A stretch of DNA of 44,024 nt from Bacillota bacterium (GTDB lineage Bacteria; Bacillota; Clostridia; Peptostreptococcales; Anaerovoracaceae). The DNA lies in assembly GCA_019420525.1 (NCBI GenBank), contig JAHZHA010000005.1:1-44024 (forward strand), in the 5' to 3' direction. Both the position numbers and the translations under genes were made by a program. The notes beneath the pieces are model-generated. The model did no database searches and was not told where the DNA came from. It was given only the letters and a program-made list of their open reading frames with translations. Shown piece by piece: positions 26,683 to 35,449 of this stretch (within the stretch, counting starts at the first letter, position 1; each line of letters opens with the position of its first letter).

Positions 26683-29538
26683 TCAACGGAGCATCTTTTT
26701 CAGATACTGACCGGTATAAGACTCATCGCAGGCTGCCACTTCCTCCGGTGTGCCGGTTACCACTATGGTACCGCCCCGGTCGCCGCCGTCAGGACCCAGG
26801 TCGATGATATGATCAGCAGTCTTGATGACGTCCAGATTGTGTTCGATGACCACCACAGTATTTCCTGCGTCCACCAGCCGGTTCAGCACCTGAATCAGCC
26901 GGTCCACATCGGCAAAGTGAAGGCCTGTAGTAGGCTCGTCCAGAATATACATCGTACGGCCTGTCATGCGCTTTGAAAGCTCCGAAGCCAGTTTGATCCG
27001 CTGTGCCTCACCTCCCGACAGCTGCGTGGAAGGCTGCCCCAGTTTGATATATCCCAGTCCCACATCGCAGAGAGTCTGCATGTGGCGGGCGATGGGCGGA
27101 ATATTCTCAAAAAAGCCCAGAGCCTCTTCGATATTCATGTCCAGCACGTCGAAGATATTCTTTCCCTTATATTTGACTTCCAGCGTCTCTCTGTTGTACC
27201 GTTTCCCCTTGCATACCTCGCAGGGAACATAGACGTCCGGCAGAAAGTTCATCTCAATCTTCACGATTCCGTCTCCGGAACAAGCTTCACACCGGCCGCC
27301 CTTCACATTGAAGCTGAAGCGCCCCTTGCCGAATCCCCGCATCTTCGCTTCCTGGGTCTGGGCGAAGAGGTCCCGGATATGAGTAAACACCCCTGTATAG
27401 GTGGCCGGATTCGACCGCGGCGTACGACCGATAGGAGACTGGTCGATATTTATGATTTTGTCGATATTCTCGATGCCTGAAATCGACCGGCAGCTTCCCG
27501 GACGGATCTTCGACTTATTGATTTTCACCGCCAGATTTTTGTACAGAACTTCGTTGACGAGACTGCTCTTGCCCGAGCCTGAGACACCCGTTACGCAGGT
27601 CATCACGCCCAGCGGAATGTCAGCATTCACATTCTGAAGATTGTTCTGCTTCGCACCCCGGATACGGATAAACTTACCATTACCTTTTCTGCGCTCCGAA
27701 GGAACAGCGATCTTCCTGACGCCGCTGAGATACTGACCCGTCAGAGACTCCTTGCAGGCTTTGATATCTTCCACCGTACCCTGAACCACCACTTCGCCGC
27801 CGTGAATTCCCGCCGCCGGACCCATGTCGATGATATGATCCGCCGCATACATGGTGTCCTCGTCGTGCTCCACCACCAGCAGCGTATTGCCGATGTCCGT
27901 CAGATGGCGCAGCGTCGCCAGCAGCTTGTCGTTGTCTTTCTGGTGAAGTCCGATGCTGGGCTCGTCCAGGATGTACAGGACGCCCACCAGCCCGGAGCCG
28001 ATCTGCGTTGCCAGCCGGATCCGCTGGGACTCTCCGCCGGACAGCGTGGCCGAAGACCGTGACAGTGTCAGATAATCCAGTCCTACGTCGGAGAGGAACT
28101 GCAGCCGGCTGCGGATCTCCTTTATGATCTGCGCCGCGATCATTTTTTCTTTTTCTGTCAGTTCCAGCTCCAGGATAAATTTCAGAGAATCCCGCACCGG
28201 CATATGGCAGAATTCCATGATATTGATGCCGCCCACGGTAACCGCCAGGACTTCCGGTCTCAGGCGCTCGCCGCCGCAGCTGGTGCAAGGACGCTGACTC
28301 ATGTATTTTTCTATCTTTTCCTTTATATATTCCGAATGCGTCTCACGGTAACGCCTCTCCAGATTCGGAATGATTCCCTCGAATTTCTGGTTGCGGTGAA
28401 CCGTCATTCCGGTGCTGCGGCTCTCGTAGACGTACTCGATCTTCCGGCCGCCGGTGCCGTACATCAATTCCTGGCGGAAAGACTCCGGAAGCTCTTCATA
28501 AGGCAGACTCAGATCTGCGCCGTGATCTTCCGCCAGAGCGCCGATGGTCTTGGAATAATACGACATTTCGTCGAAAGCGTTGAAAGCCTTTCCCAGTGCG
28601 CCGTCCTTCAGACTCAGCGATGCGTCCTCCACGATGAGATCCGGATCGATCTGCTGAATGAAGCCGAGGCCGTTGCAGTCCGGGCAGGCGCCGAAAGGAC
28701 TGTTAAAGGAAAAAGTCCGAGGTTCCATCTCCGTAATGGCCGCTCCGTGATCCGGGCAGGCGAACTTGGTACTGAAGAGCCGGTCGGAACTCTCTTCCTC
28801 CCCTGGCTGCTTCAGATTGAAAATGACGAGTCCATCCCCCTCCTCCAGAGCCAGCTCCACCGCCTCCGAAAGACGGCTTTCGATGCCCGGCTTTATGATC
28901 AGACGATCGATGACGATTTCGATGGTATGTTTGTAAGTTTTTTCCAGTTTTATTTCATCTTCGGAAAGATTGTAGATCTCCCCGTCGATCCGGACACGGT
29001 TATAGCCCTCTCTGCGGATGCGCTCCAGCAGCTTCTTGTGCTCGCCTTTCTGCTGCCGCACCGTCGGAGAGACTACGATGGCTTTTGTGCCCTCCGGATA
29101 AGCCATCACCGCATCGGTAATCTGATCCACCGACTGACTGCTGATCTCCCTGCCGCATACCGGGCAGTGAGGGATTCCGATTCTCGCATACAGCAGACGG
29201 AGATAGTCATACGTCTCCGTCACCGTCCCCACGATGGAACGGGGATTCTTCGACGTGGTCTTCTGACTGATGGAAATCGCGGGAGAGAGCCCCTCGATAT
29301 ACTCCACGTCTGGCTTTTCCATCTGTCCCAGAAACTGTCTGGCGTAAGCCGATACGCTCTCCATATATCTCCGCTGTCCCTCCGCGTAGATCGTATCGAA
29401 AGCCAGCGTCGATTTTCCCGATCCCGACAGTCCGGTAATCACCACAAGTTCATCTCTGGGAATCGTCACATCCACATTTTTTAAATTATTTTCATTGGCT
29501 CCTTTTACGATAATCTGCCCTGTACTGCTTCCTGCCAT
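26683..29538 (-). CDS. uvrA: Excinuclease ABC subunit A
   Basis: A 951-residue DNA-damage sensor of nucleotide excision repair that loads UvrB. It has two ABC ATPase modules: P-loops TGLSGSGKSTLAF (residues about 34-46) and TGVSGSGKSSLVN (near 640), signatures LSGGESQRIRLA and LSGGEAQRIKLA, and zinc-binding pairs CPVC, CPDC and CEAC with CEVC. The start is the ATG at 29538 with AGGAG nine bases upstream; a TTG three codons earlier abuts the binding site. It follows uvrB after 21 bases and ends at the operon terminator. Confidence 0.98.
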   Translation of the reverse strand: MAGSSTGQIIVKGANENNLKNVDVTIPRDELVVITGLSGSGKSTLAFDTIYAEGQRRYMESVSAYARQFLGQMEKPDVEYIEGLSPAISISQKTTSKNPRSIVGTVTETYDYLRLLYARIGIPHCPVCGREISSQSVDQITDAVMAYPEGTKAIVVSPTVRQQKGEHKKLLERIRREGYNRVRIDGEIYNLSEDEIKLEKTYKHTIEIVIDRLIIKPGIESRLSEAVELALEEGDGLVIFNLKQPGEEESSDRLFSTKFACPDHGAAITEMEPRTFSFNSPFGACPDCNGLGFIQQIDPDLIVEDASLSLKDGALGKAFNAFDEMSYYSKTIGALAEDHGADLSLPYEELPESFRQELMYGTGGRKIEYVYESRSTGMTVHRNQKFEGIIPNLERRYRETHSEYIKEKIEKYMSQRPCTSCGGERLRPEVLAVTVGGINIMEFCHMPVRDSLKFILELELTEKEKMIAAQIIKEIRSRLQFLSDVGLDYLTLSRSSATLSGGESQRIRLATQIGSGLVGVLYILDEPSIGLHQKDNDKLLATLRHLTDIGNTLLVVEHDEDTMYAADHIIDMGPAAGIHGGEVVVQGTVEDIKACKESLTGQYLSGVRKIAVPSERRKGNGKFIRIRGAKQNNLQNVNADIPLGVMTCVTGVSGSGKSSLVNEVLYKNLAVKINKSKIRPGSCRSISGIENIDKIINIDQSPIGRTPRSNPATYTGVFTHIRDLFAQTQEAKMRGFGKGRFSFNVKGGRCEACSGDGIVKIEMNFLPDVYVPCEVCKGKRYNRETLEVKYKGKNIFDVLDMNIEEALGFFENIPPIARHMQTLCDVGLGYIKLGQPSTQLSGGEAQRIKLASELSKRMTGRTMYILDEPTTGLHFADVDRLIQVLNRLVDAGNTVVVIEHNLDVIKTADHIIDLGPDGGDRGGTIVVTGTPEEVAACDESYTGQYLKKMLR

Positions 29539-29559
29539 ATATTGCAACTCCTGTCCTTC

Positions 29560-31533
29560 TTACAACATCACTTTTATCTCGAAGAGCCGGTCTCTGAGAT
29601 TTGCCGCCTGCTCAAACTGCAGGGCGGCAGCCGCGTCCCGCATTTCCGCCTCCAGCTTCTTCGCATATTCTTTCAGTTCTTTCTTCGTCATCTCCGAAGG
29701 CTTCCTGTCTGTCATATAGATATCGGCTTCCTCTGCCGCTTCTGTGGCCTTTACCGCAGGACGCACCGATTTTTTTACGGATTTCGGCGTGATGCCGTGC
29801 TCTTTATTGTATCTGTCCTGAATCTCACGCCTGCGCTCTGTAACATCTATGGCATGCTTCATCTGCGGGCTGACAGTATCGCCATACATGATGACCCGGC
29901 CGTGCTCGTTGCGGGCAGCCCTTCCGATAGTCTGGATCAGCGACGTCTCGTTGCGCAGGAATCCCTGCTTGTCCGCATCGAGGATGGCCACCAGAGACAC
30001 CTCCGGAATATCCAGCCCCTCTCTCAGCAGATTGATGCCCACCAGCACGTCAAACTCACCGGTGCGCAAATCCCGGATGATCTCCGTGCGCTCCAGGGTA
30101 TCGATCTCGGAATGGAGATACCGCACCCGGATTCCCACATCTTTCAGATAGTCCGTCAGACTTTCCGCCATCTTCTTCGTCAGCGTCGTCACCAGGACAC
30201 GCTCGCCTCTGGCCGTCACCTGATTGATCTCGCCGATGAGATCGTCGATCTGTCCTTCTGTCTTTCTCACGTCCACAGGCGGATCCAGCAGCCCCGTAGG
30301 ACGGATGATCTGCTCCACCACTTCGTTTCCGCTCTTTTCTTTTTCGTAATCGTTCGGCGTGGCACTGACGTAGAGAATCTGATCCACAAGACTCTCAAAT
30401 TCGGCGAAATTGAGAGGCCGGTTGTCCAGCGCCGACGGAAGCCGGAACCCGTAATCCACCAGCGACTGCTTTCGGGAACGGTCTCCGGCATACATGCCCC
30501 GCAGCTGCGGCAGCATCACGTGAGACTCGTCTATCATTATGAGCATATCTTCTGGAAAATAGTCGAGAAGCGTGTACGGGCGCATCCCTGCCGGCAGCCC
30601 TGTCAGATGTCTGGAATAATTTTCCACGCCTTTGCAGGTACCTACTTCCCGCAGCATCTCGATATCGTACCGTGTCCGCTGCTCGATGCGCTGAGCCTCC
30701 AGAAGCTTGCCTTCTCTTTTGAACTCTTCGATGCGCTCCTCCAGCTCTTCCTCTATGGTACGGCAGGCCCGCTCCGTCTGCTCTCTGGATGTGACGTAAT
30801 GCGATGCAGGAAAGATGGAAATGTGATTCCGCAGGCCGATGATCTCTCCTGTCACGGGATTGATCTCTTTGATGGACTCGATCTCATCGCCGAAGAGTTC
30901 CACCCTCACCGCCTGCTCCGCACCCGCTGGATAGATGTCGATGATATCGCCTCTCACCCGGAACGTTCCCCGCTCAAAAGCGATATCGTTTCTCACATAC
31001 TGGTTGCGCACCAACGCCTGCATGATCTCGCGCCGGTCCTTTTCCATCCCCGGCCGCAGTGAAATCATCTGACTGCGGTATTCCGAAGGACTTCCCAGGC
31101 CGTAGATGCAGGAGACGCTGGCTACAATGACCACATCCCTGCGCTCAAACAGCGCCGCTGTGGCCGAATGCCTCAGCTTCTCGATCTCCTGATTGATGTC
31201 AGAATCCTTCTCTATATACGTATCCGTGGAAGGCACGTAAGCCTCCGGCTGGTAGTAATCATAATAGGAAACAAAATATTCCACCGCATTTTCCGGAAAA
31301 AACTCTTTCATCTCCCCGTAGAGCTGAGCGGCCAGCGTCTTGTTGTGAGATATGATCAGCGTGGGCTTTCCCATCCTCTGAATCACGTTGGCCATGGTAA
31401 ACGTCTTTCCCGAACCGGTGACCCCCAGCAGCGTCTGATGCTTCTTTCCGCTCTGAAACCCCGAAACCAGACGGTCCACCGCCTGCGGCTGATCGCCTGT
31501 AAGACTGTATTCACTATGCAGCTTGAATTCCAT
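29560..31533 (-). CDS. uvrB: Excinuclease ABC subunit B
   Basis: A 657-residue helicase-like protein that verifies damage and recruits UvrC. It shows the Walker A GVTGSGKTFTMANVI (residues about 38-52), the beta-hairpin segment with YYDYYQPEAYVPSTDTYIEK near residue 90-115 that clamps DNA, the DESHV helicase box, and a C-terminal UVR motif (AAALQFEQAANLRDRLFEIK). GGAGG precedes the ATG. It is the first gene of a uvrB-uvrA operon whose promoter carries a LexA box. uvrC is not in the window. Confidence 0.98.
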   Translation of the reverse strand: MEFKLHSEYSLTGDQPQAVDRLVSGFQSGKKHQTLLGVTGSGKTFTMANVIQRMGKPTLIISHNKTLAAQLYGEMKEFFPENAVEYFVSYYDYYQPEAYVPSTDTYIEKDSDINQEIEKLRHSATAALFERRDVVIVASVSCIYGLGSPSEYRSQMISLRPGMEKDRREIMQALVRNQYVRNDIAFERGTFRVRGDIIDIYPAGAEQAVRVELFGDEIESIKEINPVTGEIIGLRNHISIFPASHYVTSREQTERACRTIEEELEERIEEFKREGKLLEAQRIEQRTRYDIEMLREVGTCKGVENYSRHLTGLPAGMRPYTLLDYFPEDMLIMIDESHVMLPQLRGMYAGDRSRKQSLVDYGFRLPSALDNRPLNFAEFESLVDQILYVSATPNDYEKEKSGNEVVEQIIRPTGLLDPPVDVRKTEGQIDDLIGEINQVTARGERVLVTTLTKKMAESLTDYLKDVGIRVRYLHSEIDTLERTEIIRDLRTGEFDVLVGINLLREGLDIPEVSLVAILDADKQGFLRNETSLIQTIGRAARNEHGRVIMYGDTVSPQMKHAIDVTERRREIQDRYNKEHGITPKSVKKSVRPAVKATEAAEEADIYMTDRKPSEMTKKELKEYAKKLEAEMRDAAAALQFEQAANLRDRLFEIKVML

Positions 31534-31660
31534 AATATCACCACCTCCGAAGCGGCCCCGAAAAATCTGCCCGTCTCCGCTCTCACATTTTTCCCCGAAG
31601 GAAACGGCAGAATCTTTTTACTATTTCTTTACTATTATAATCAGAAAATATATCAAAGAA

Positions 31661-31695
31661 ACTATAGCACAGAAACGCTTCCGGAACAAGTGTTC
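31661..31695 (-). promoter_or_regulatory. LexA (DinR) box overlapping the uvrB promoter
   Basis: GAACAAGTGTTC at 31684-31695 is a perfect GAAC-N4-GTTC palindrome, the core of the Gram-positive LexA operator. On the minus strand it contains TTGTTC as the -35 (31684-31689), followed after 17 bases by an extended -10, TGC then TATAGT (31661-31666). LexA bound here would cover the -35, so the uvrBA operon should be SOS-induced. The leader to uvrB is about 120 bases. Confidence 0.8.
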
Positions 31696-31784
31696 TCATT
31701 ATTTTCCGGTATGCCGGCTGAAAATCCCGATATACACCCGATCTCCGCACGTGATCCGCCAGGCTGCGCCGCAGGCATTCCGCA

Positions 31785-31819
31785 GAAACAAAAAAGACGC
31801 CTTTCCCGCGGAGCCGTCT
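31785..31819 (-). terminator. Possible weak terminator after the vanZ-like gene
   Basis: On the minus strand AGACG (31815-31819) and CGTCT (31795-31799) can form a short stem followed by six T. The stem is only five base pairs, so this is tentative. The rest of the 340-base gap holds the uvrB promoter and nothing else I recognise. Confidence 0.35.
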
Positions 31820-31875
31820 GCAGCCCCTTCAGAAAAAACGTCCTCTTTGTCATAATTTTAACCGGCAGGATATCC

Positions 31876-32499
31876 TTACCGCTGGTCTTTTCCTGCAGCC
31901 TGACGGTCTCCTGCCTCTTTTGCTCCTCGTTCTCCTGTTCCTGTCCCGTCCGGCTGCCTCCGCTTCTCCGCGTTCCTCTCCGGCGCCTGAGTCTTTCCAT
32001 GCATTCCGGCTGACACATCCCGCCTTCCCCGCCTGATCCGGCACGCCCAGACCGTCAGCAGAACACCTGCGGAATAACCGCAAAAATCGATGCATACGTC
32101 GCTGATCTGCGACGACCGGCCCGGAGATGTCAATTGTATCGTTTCGTCGATACAGGCGGTAATTAAGCCGCAAAGAGCCACGATGCAGATGAGAATTCTT
32201 CTTCCCCGGGAGCTGTCGAAATATTTCCGGTACAAGGCCGACGTCCGCTGCCGGACCGCCAGCACCGTGACGAGAGCCCCCAGCACTGCGAATTCCGTGG
32301 CGTGAGCGATTTTCCGCAGCCTTCCCGTGCCGCTCATACCGTCGTTTCCCGTGAGCCCCACGGTAAAATTGATGATATCGCGGACCAGATTGCTGAAATC
32401 CGACGAAACAGACGCCGGCATCAGGGAATTGCCCCATATAAAACAGAGTACCGCCGCCAGCAGGAAAAACAGCAGTCTGCTCCGGCCTGTTTTCTTCAT
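31876..32499 (-). CDS. VanZ-like family membrane protein
   Basis: A 207-residue membrane protein of the VanZ-like family, whose founder raises teicoplanin resistance; the biochemical role of most members is unknown. Family hallmarks are LRKIAHATEFAVLGALV (residues about 61-77) and DETIQLTSPGRSSQISDVCI followed by DFCGYSAGVLL (residues about 117-146), with four predicted membrane helices. The last 60 residues form a charged, probably disordered tail that most relatives lack. I start at the ATG at 32499 because GGAAGGAAAG precedes it; an ATG seven codons earlier has no binding site. It stands alone behind its own promoter. Confidence 0.82.
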   Translation of the reverse strand: MKKTGRSRLLFFLLAAVLCFIWGNSLMPASVSSDFSNLVRDIINFTVGLTGNDGMSGTGRLRKIAHATEFAVLGALVTVLAVRQRTSALYRKYFDSSRGRRILICIVALCGLITACIDETIQLTSPGRSSQISDVCIDFCGYSAGVLLTVWACRIRRGRRDVSAGMHGKTQAPERNAEKRRQPDGTGTGERGAKEAGDRQAAGKDQR

Positions 32500-32562
32500 T
32501 CCACTCTTTCCTTCCGTCATTTTCTATTTTTAATCTTTTAATATATCGTATAAATTATGTAT

Positions 32563-32591
32563 AGTATAAAGGAAACAGCCGGCTGCGGCAA
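32563..32591 (-). promoter_or_regulatory. Predicted promoter of the vanZ-like gene
   Basis: On the minus strand TTGCCG (32586-32591) and TATACT (32563-32568) are separated by 17 bases. The start would be near 32556, some 57 bases before the chosen ATG. Confidence 0.6.
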
Positions 32592-32638
32592 GAAAACGGA
32601 AAGGATGTAAGATTTTTTTAAGATTGACCGGAGATCGA

Positions 32639-33892
32639 TCAGTAGCTGATCAGAAGACCCTCGTTCAGCACGGCAGACTGAATGTCGATCCCGGATCCGT
32701 ACCATTTGATATCGTTGAGCACTGCATCGCCCACGTCGATTTTCACGTCGATGCCGGAGGCCAGCGAATCGCTGATGCACGCCACACAGATGTCGATGAT
32801 GAAGCTGAGAGGGATGAACCGCAGGTACCAGGGAATGTCCTCGCTGTGATGAAAAGAGGATTCCACCTTCGAAAAGACCAGTTTTTTGTCCTGAAAGCTG
32901 CATGTAAAAGCATTAAAGCTGGACCAGGCCATATTTATGCCGGCGTACAGACTGCAGTTTCCCTCCTCCAGATCCACCCGGAGCTTCGACCCCTGAATTT
33001 CCATCTGTGCCTTCCCCGTCTCCACATACGGACTGTAATCGATAGCTCCCACCGTAATATCCGGCATGGCGACGCGGCAGGTATTGCTCAGCACATCCCC
33101 GGCGATGGTGTAATTCTCCATCGAAGAAGCAAACAGCGTCGTCATGCAGTCGATTCCCGCATTTTTCAGAAAGAGACCCTTCGATACCGCATAATATGAG
33201 AGTCCGGTGGTCAGATCCGCCCCCGAAATGTCCACATCCAGCTGAAGATTGGAAATATCTCTGTCGCTGCACACTGCCAGAACCGCCATATAAGGTACAG
33301 GGCCGTCCAGAAAAGAATACCGGCACAGCACGGGAGAGAGCCAGTTTCCCTGCTTTCCCTTCAGAATCACGTTGGCAAAAATGATCTTCTGAAACGTCTC
33401 CCGCTGCGATATGAGAAAATCCGTCAGAAGATTCAGAATGAGCGCCCGCAGCACGGAAGAACAGCCGATGAGATCCAGAGGCGTTACAATCCCGCCGGAA
33501 TCTCCTTCCGTGAAACTCCTTATTTTTCCCTCTTCCGGGAGATACCGGGGCACGCTGAAGTCAAATGTCAGATCCAGTATATTGTTTTCCGCATTCTTCC
33601 ATTGCGAAGTAATCCGGTCGGTAAAATTCAGCATCACCTGAAAAACCGCCGTACAGCCGTCCAGTTTCAGCTGACTGCCGCCGCTCTCAAACGTTCCCTG
33701 AAGAATCGGAAAAGAGAGATTCAGCAGCTTTCCGCCGCCCCCCGGAACGATGCTGCACACGCCCAGCTTCCCGTAAAGCAGCATGTCCCCGTCTTTTATA
33801 TCGAAATTCAATTCTTCACTGTTCTCCGCAATGGCTCGGTTCAGATGTTCTGCCGGAGTAAAAGAGACGATATCCCATCCTTTTAAATTCAT
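32639..33892 (-). CDS. P47/OrfX-like TULIP protein, short paralogue (third gene of operon)
   Basis: A 417-residue protein related to the two genes before it. It opens with NLKGWDIVSFTPAEHLNRAI, matching the GWD-x-V start of the P47/OrfX family from botulinum neurotoxin clusters, and then has CSIVPGGGGKLLNLSFPI, the shared glycine-rich stretch after the first strand region. These proteins adopt TULIP folds that elsewhere bind lipids; the exact role here is unknown. It lacks about 100 residues compared with its paralogues, including the long hydrophobic helical segment; its end (NDIKWYGSGIDIQSAVLNEG) still matches their C-terminal strand. No signal peptide is visible. The ATG overlaps the previous stop (ATGA) with AAGGAGTG upstream, so translation is coupled. 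Confidence 0.75.
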   Translation of the reverse strand: MNLKGWDIVSFTPAEHLNRAIAENSEELNFDIKDGDMLLYGKLGVCSIVPGGGGKLLNLSFPILQGTFESGGSQLKLDGCTAVFQVMLNFTDRITSQWKNAENNILDLTFDFSVPRYLPEEGKIRSFTEGDSGGIVTPLDLIGCSSVLRALILNLLTDFLISQRETFQKIIFANVILKGKQGNWLSPVLCRYSFLDGPVPYMAVLAVCSDRDISNLQLDVDISGADLTTGLSYYAVSKGLFLKNAGIDCMTTLFASSMENYTIAGDVLSNTCRVAMPDITVGAIDYSPYVETGKAQMEIQGSKLRVDLEEGNCSLYAGINMAWSSFNAFTCSFQDKKLVFSKVESSFHHSEDIPWYLRFIPLSFIIDICVACISDSLASGIDVKIDVGDAVLNDIKWYGSGIDIQSAVLNEGLLISY

Positions 33893-35445
33893 ATGATCAC
33901 TCCTTCAAAATACAGCGTTCCGTTGAGTCCGATCTTTTTCACTACAAAGCCCGTATCGTTCTCTTCCGGCTTTGTCTCAAAGGGCCATTTCACATTTTTT
34001 GTGGCCATCTGCACCATAGGCGAAATATCCGGCATGGCATTTTTCACACCATCCGCGATAACCTTCTCGATGATCACATGAATCACCACCGAAATCACCA
34101 CACACGTGAGCGCCACCACCACAGCAATGACAACGCGCCGTACTACCGATTCCACAACCTTTCCCACTGCCAGTCCGATGACCGCTGCGATCACCTCCGC
34201 GATTATCTCCGTCACGATAACCCAGGCCGCGACCTCCACATCATTTCGGATGACAGGTTCCGAAAGCGCATAATATTCCATGATGGGTTCTTCTTTTTTA
34301 TTCTTCGCCAGTCTGAGTCCGTGCTCCGTCTGAACAAACGTCTTGGCCACAATCCCCGGGGAAATCTCCGTATCGAAATCCACCATGCACACGATGCGGT
34401 TTTCTTCTACGTTGACAGTCATCTTATTCAGCTTCGGATGATAATCGACGGCCAGATATGTCACCGCCGGCAGATCCAGTCCTGTGGCGGTGACGGAGAT
34501 TTTATCCGTCTCATTCAGTTTGAAGTCGGAAGCCGACGCCCCTTCAAAAGCCTGTGGAAGAGACGGAAGCAGCTGATATTCCACATACACCTCTCTGTTG
34601 AGCATGAAACAGAGATTATTTCCCTCTTCAAAACTGACGGCCGGCATCTGGTGTATGTCTGGAGGAATGCGATCCTTCAGCATGCACAGCACTCCGAACT
34701 TGCTCTTGTCGGGATCATCGCCCACATCGGTATAGGCGTAGGAGGAATACGTCGGAATGAGCCATTCGAAGTCTTTCGACTTATATATGCTGAGCTGGAC
34801 CGTGGCAAACAGGATGTTTATAGCGTTCAGTGTTTCTTCTGTGTTCAGCCATTCCGACAAAACCGTCTGGGCAATGGATCCCACCATCAGAGAAGGGAGA
34901 TTACTCTTAAAGCAAGTTACAGAAATAGGACGCATCTCGCCCTTTTCTTTTTTCAGCTTCAGATCATATTCCCCGGGATCCGCGATTTTTTCCGGCTGAG
35001 GGAAGTAATCCAGACGTACCTGAATCACAGCCTCACAGGAAGTGATGGGATAGCAAGTTTCATTCATGGTAAAATTTCCGCTCTCAAAAAGGATCTTCAG
35101 ATTGATATTGGCGCCGTCACCTCCTGTGGCCACCGACCAGGGACTGAATTTCCCGCTGAGGCGGCAGGTGAACGCCCCCTCCGATACCGTATGATCCATC
35201 TCAAGGGGATACGTCCCCTGAGAAGCCACCGCTCTGTTGAGATCCGATACCCTGCACACCGTGACCGTATCCCACCCGTTTGTGCTGTAAGAAGATGCCA
35301 GCTTCAGTTCCGCCGGGAATCTGCCCGTATCTTCTTTCTCCGGCTTCACGAACAGCTCCGGAAGGGCTTTTCCCACCGAAGAGGCCATCCTGCGATCCAC
35401 CTCAGGCATCGCAATTCTGCATTCATATTTCAATTTATCTATCAT
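33889..35445 (-). CDS. P47/OrfX-like TULIP protein (second gene of operon)
   Basis: A 518-residue protein. Conserved family features are NGWDTVTVCRVSDLNRAV (residues about 53-70), FSPWSVATGGDGANINLKIL (near residue 100) and a C-terminal VKWPF motif followed by a final beta region ending GLNGTLYFEGV. Residues about 400-465 form a long hydrophobic, valine/isoleucine/alanine-rich stretch (VIVTEIIAEVIAAVIGLAVG and on) that may be a helical hairpin or membrane-active segment. No signal peptide. I start at the ATG at 35445, four bases after the previous stop; GAAGTGA lies in front. It is clearly a paralogue of the gene before it. Confidence 0.8.
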   Translation of the reverse strand: MIDKLKYECRIAMPEVDRRMASSVGKALPELFVKPEKEDTGRFPAELKLASSYSTNGWDTVTVCRVSDLNRAVASQGTYPLEMDHTVSEGAFTCRLSGKFSPWSVATGGDGANINLKILFESGNFTMNETCYPITSCEAVIQVRLDYFPQPEKIADPGEYDLKLKKEKGEMRPISVTCFKSNLPSLMVGSIAQTVLSEWLNTEETLNAINILFATVQLSIYKSKDFEWLIPTYSSYAYTDVGDDPDKSKFGVLCMLKDRIPPDIHQMPAVSFEEGNNLCFMLNREVYVEYQLLPSLPQAFEGASASDFKLNETDKISVTATGLDLPAVTYLAVDYHPKLNKMTVNVEENRIVCMVDFDTEISPGIVAKTFVQTEHGLRLAKNKKEEPIMEYYALSEPVIRNDVEVAAWVIVTEIIAEVIAAVIGLAVGKVVESVVRRVVIAVVVALTCVVISVVIHVIIEKVIADGVKNAMPDISPMVQMATKNVKWPFETKPEENDTGFVVKKIGLNGTLYFEGVII

Positions 35446-35449
35446 CGAT

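Noticed and set aside
28204..31062. Long plus-strand frames of 426 and 506 codons opposite uvrA and uvrB
   Set aside because: Both lie antisense to highly conserved genes and show no recognisable domain.
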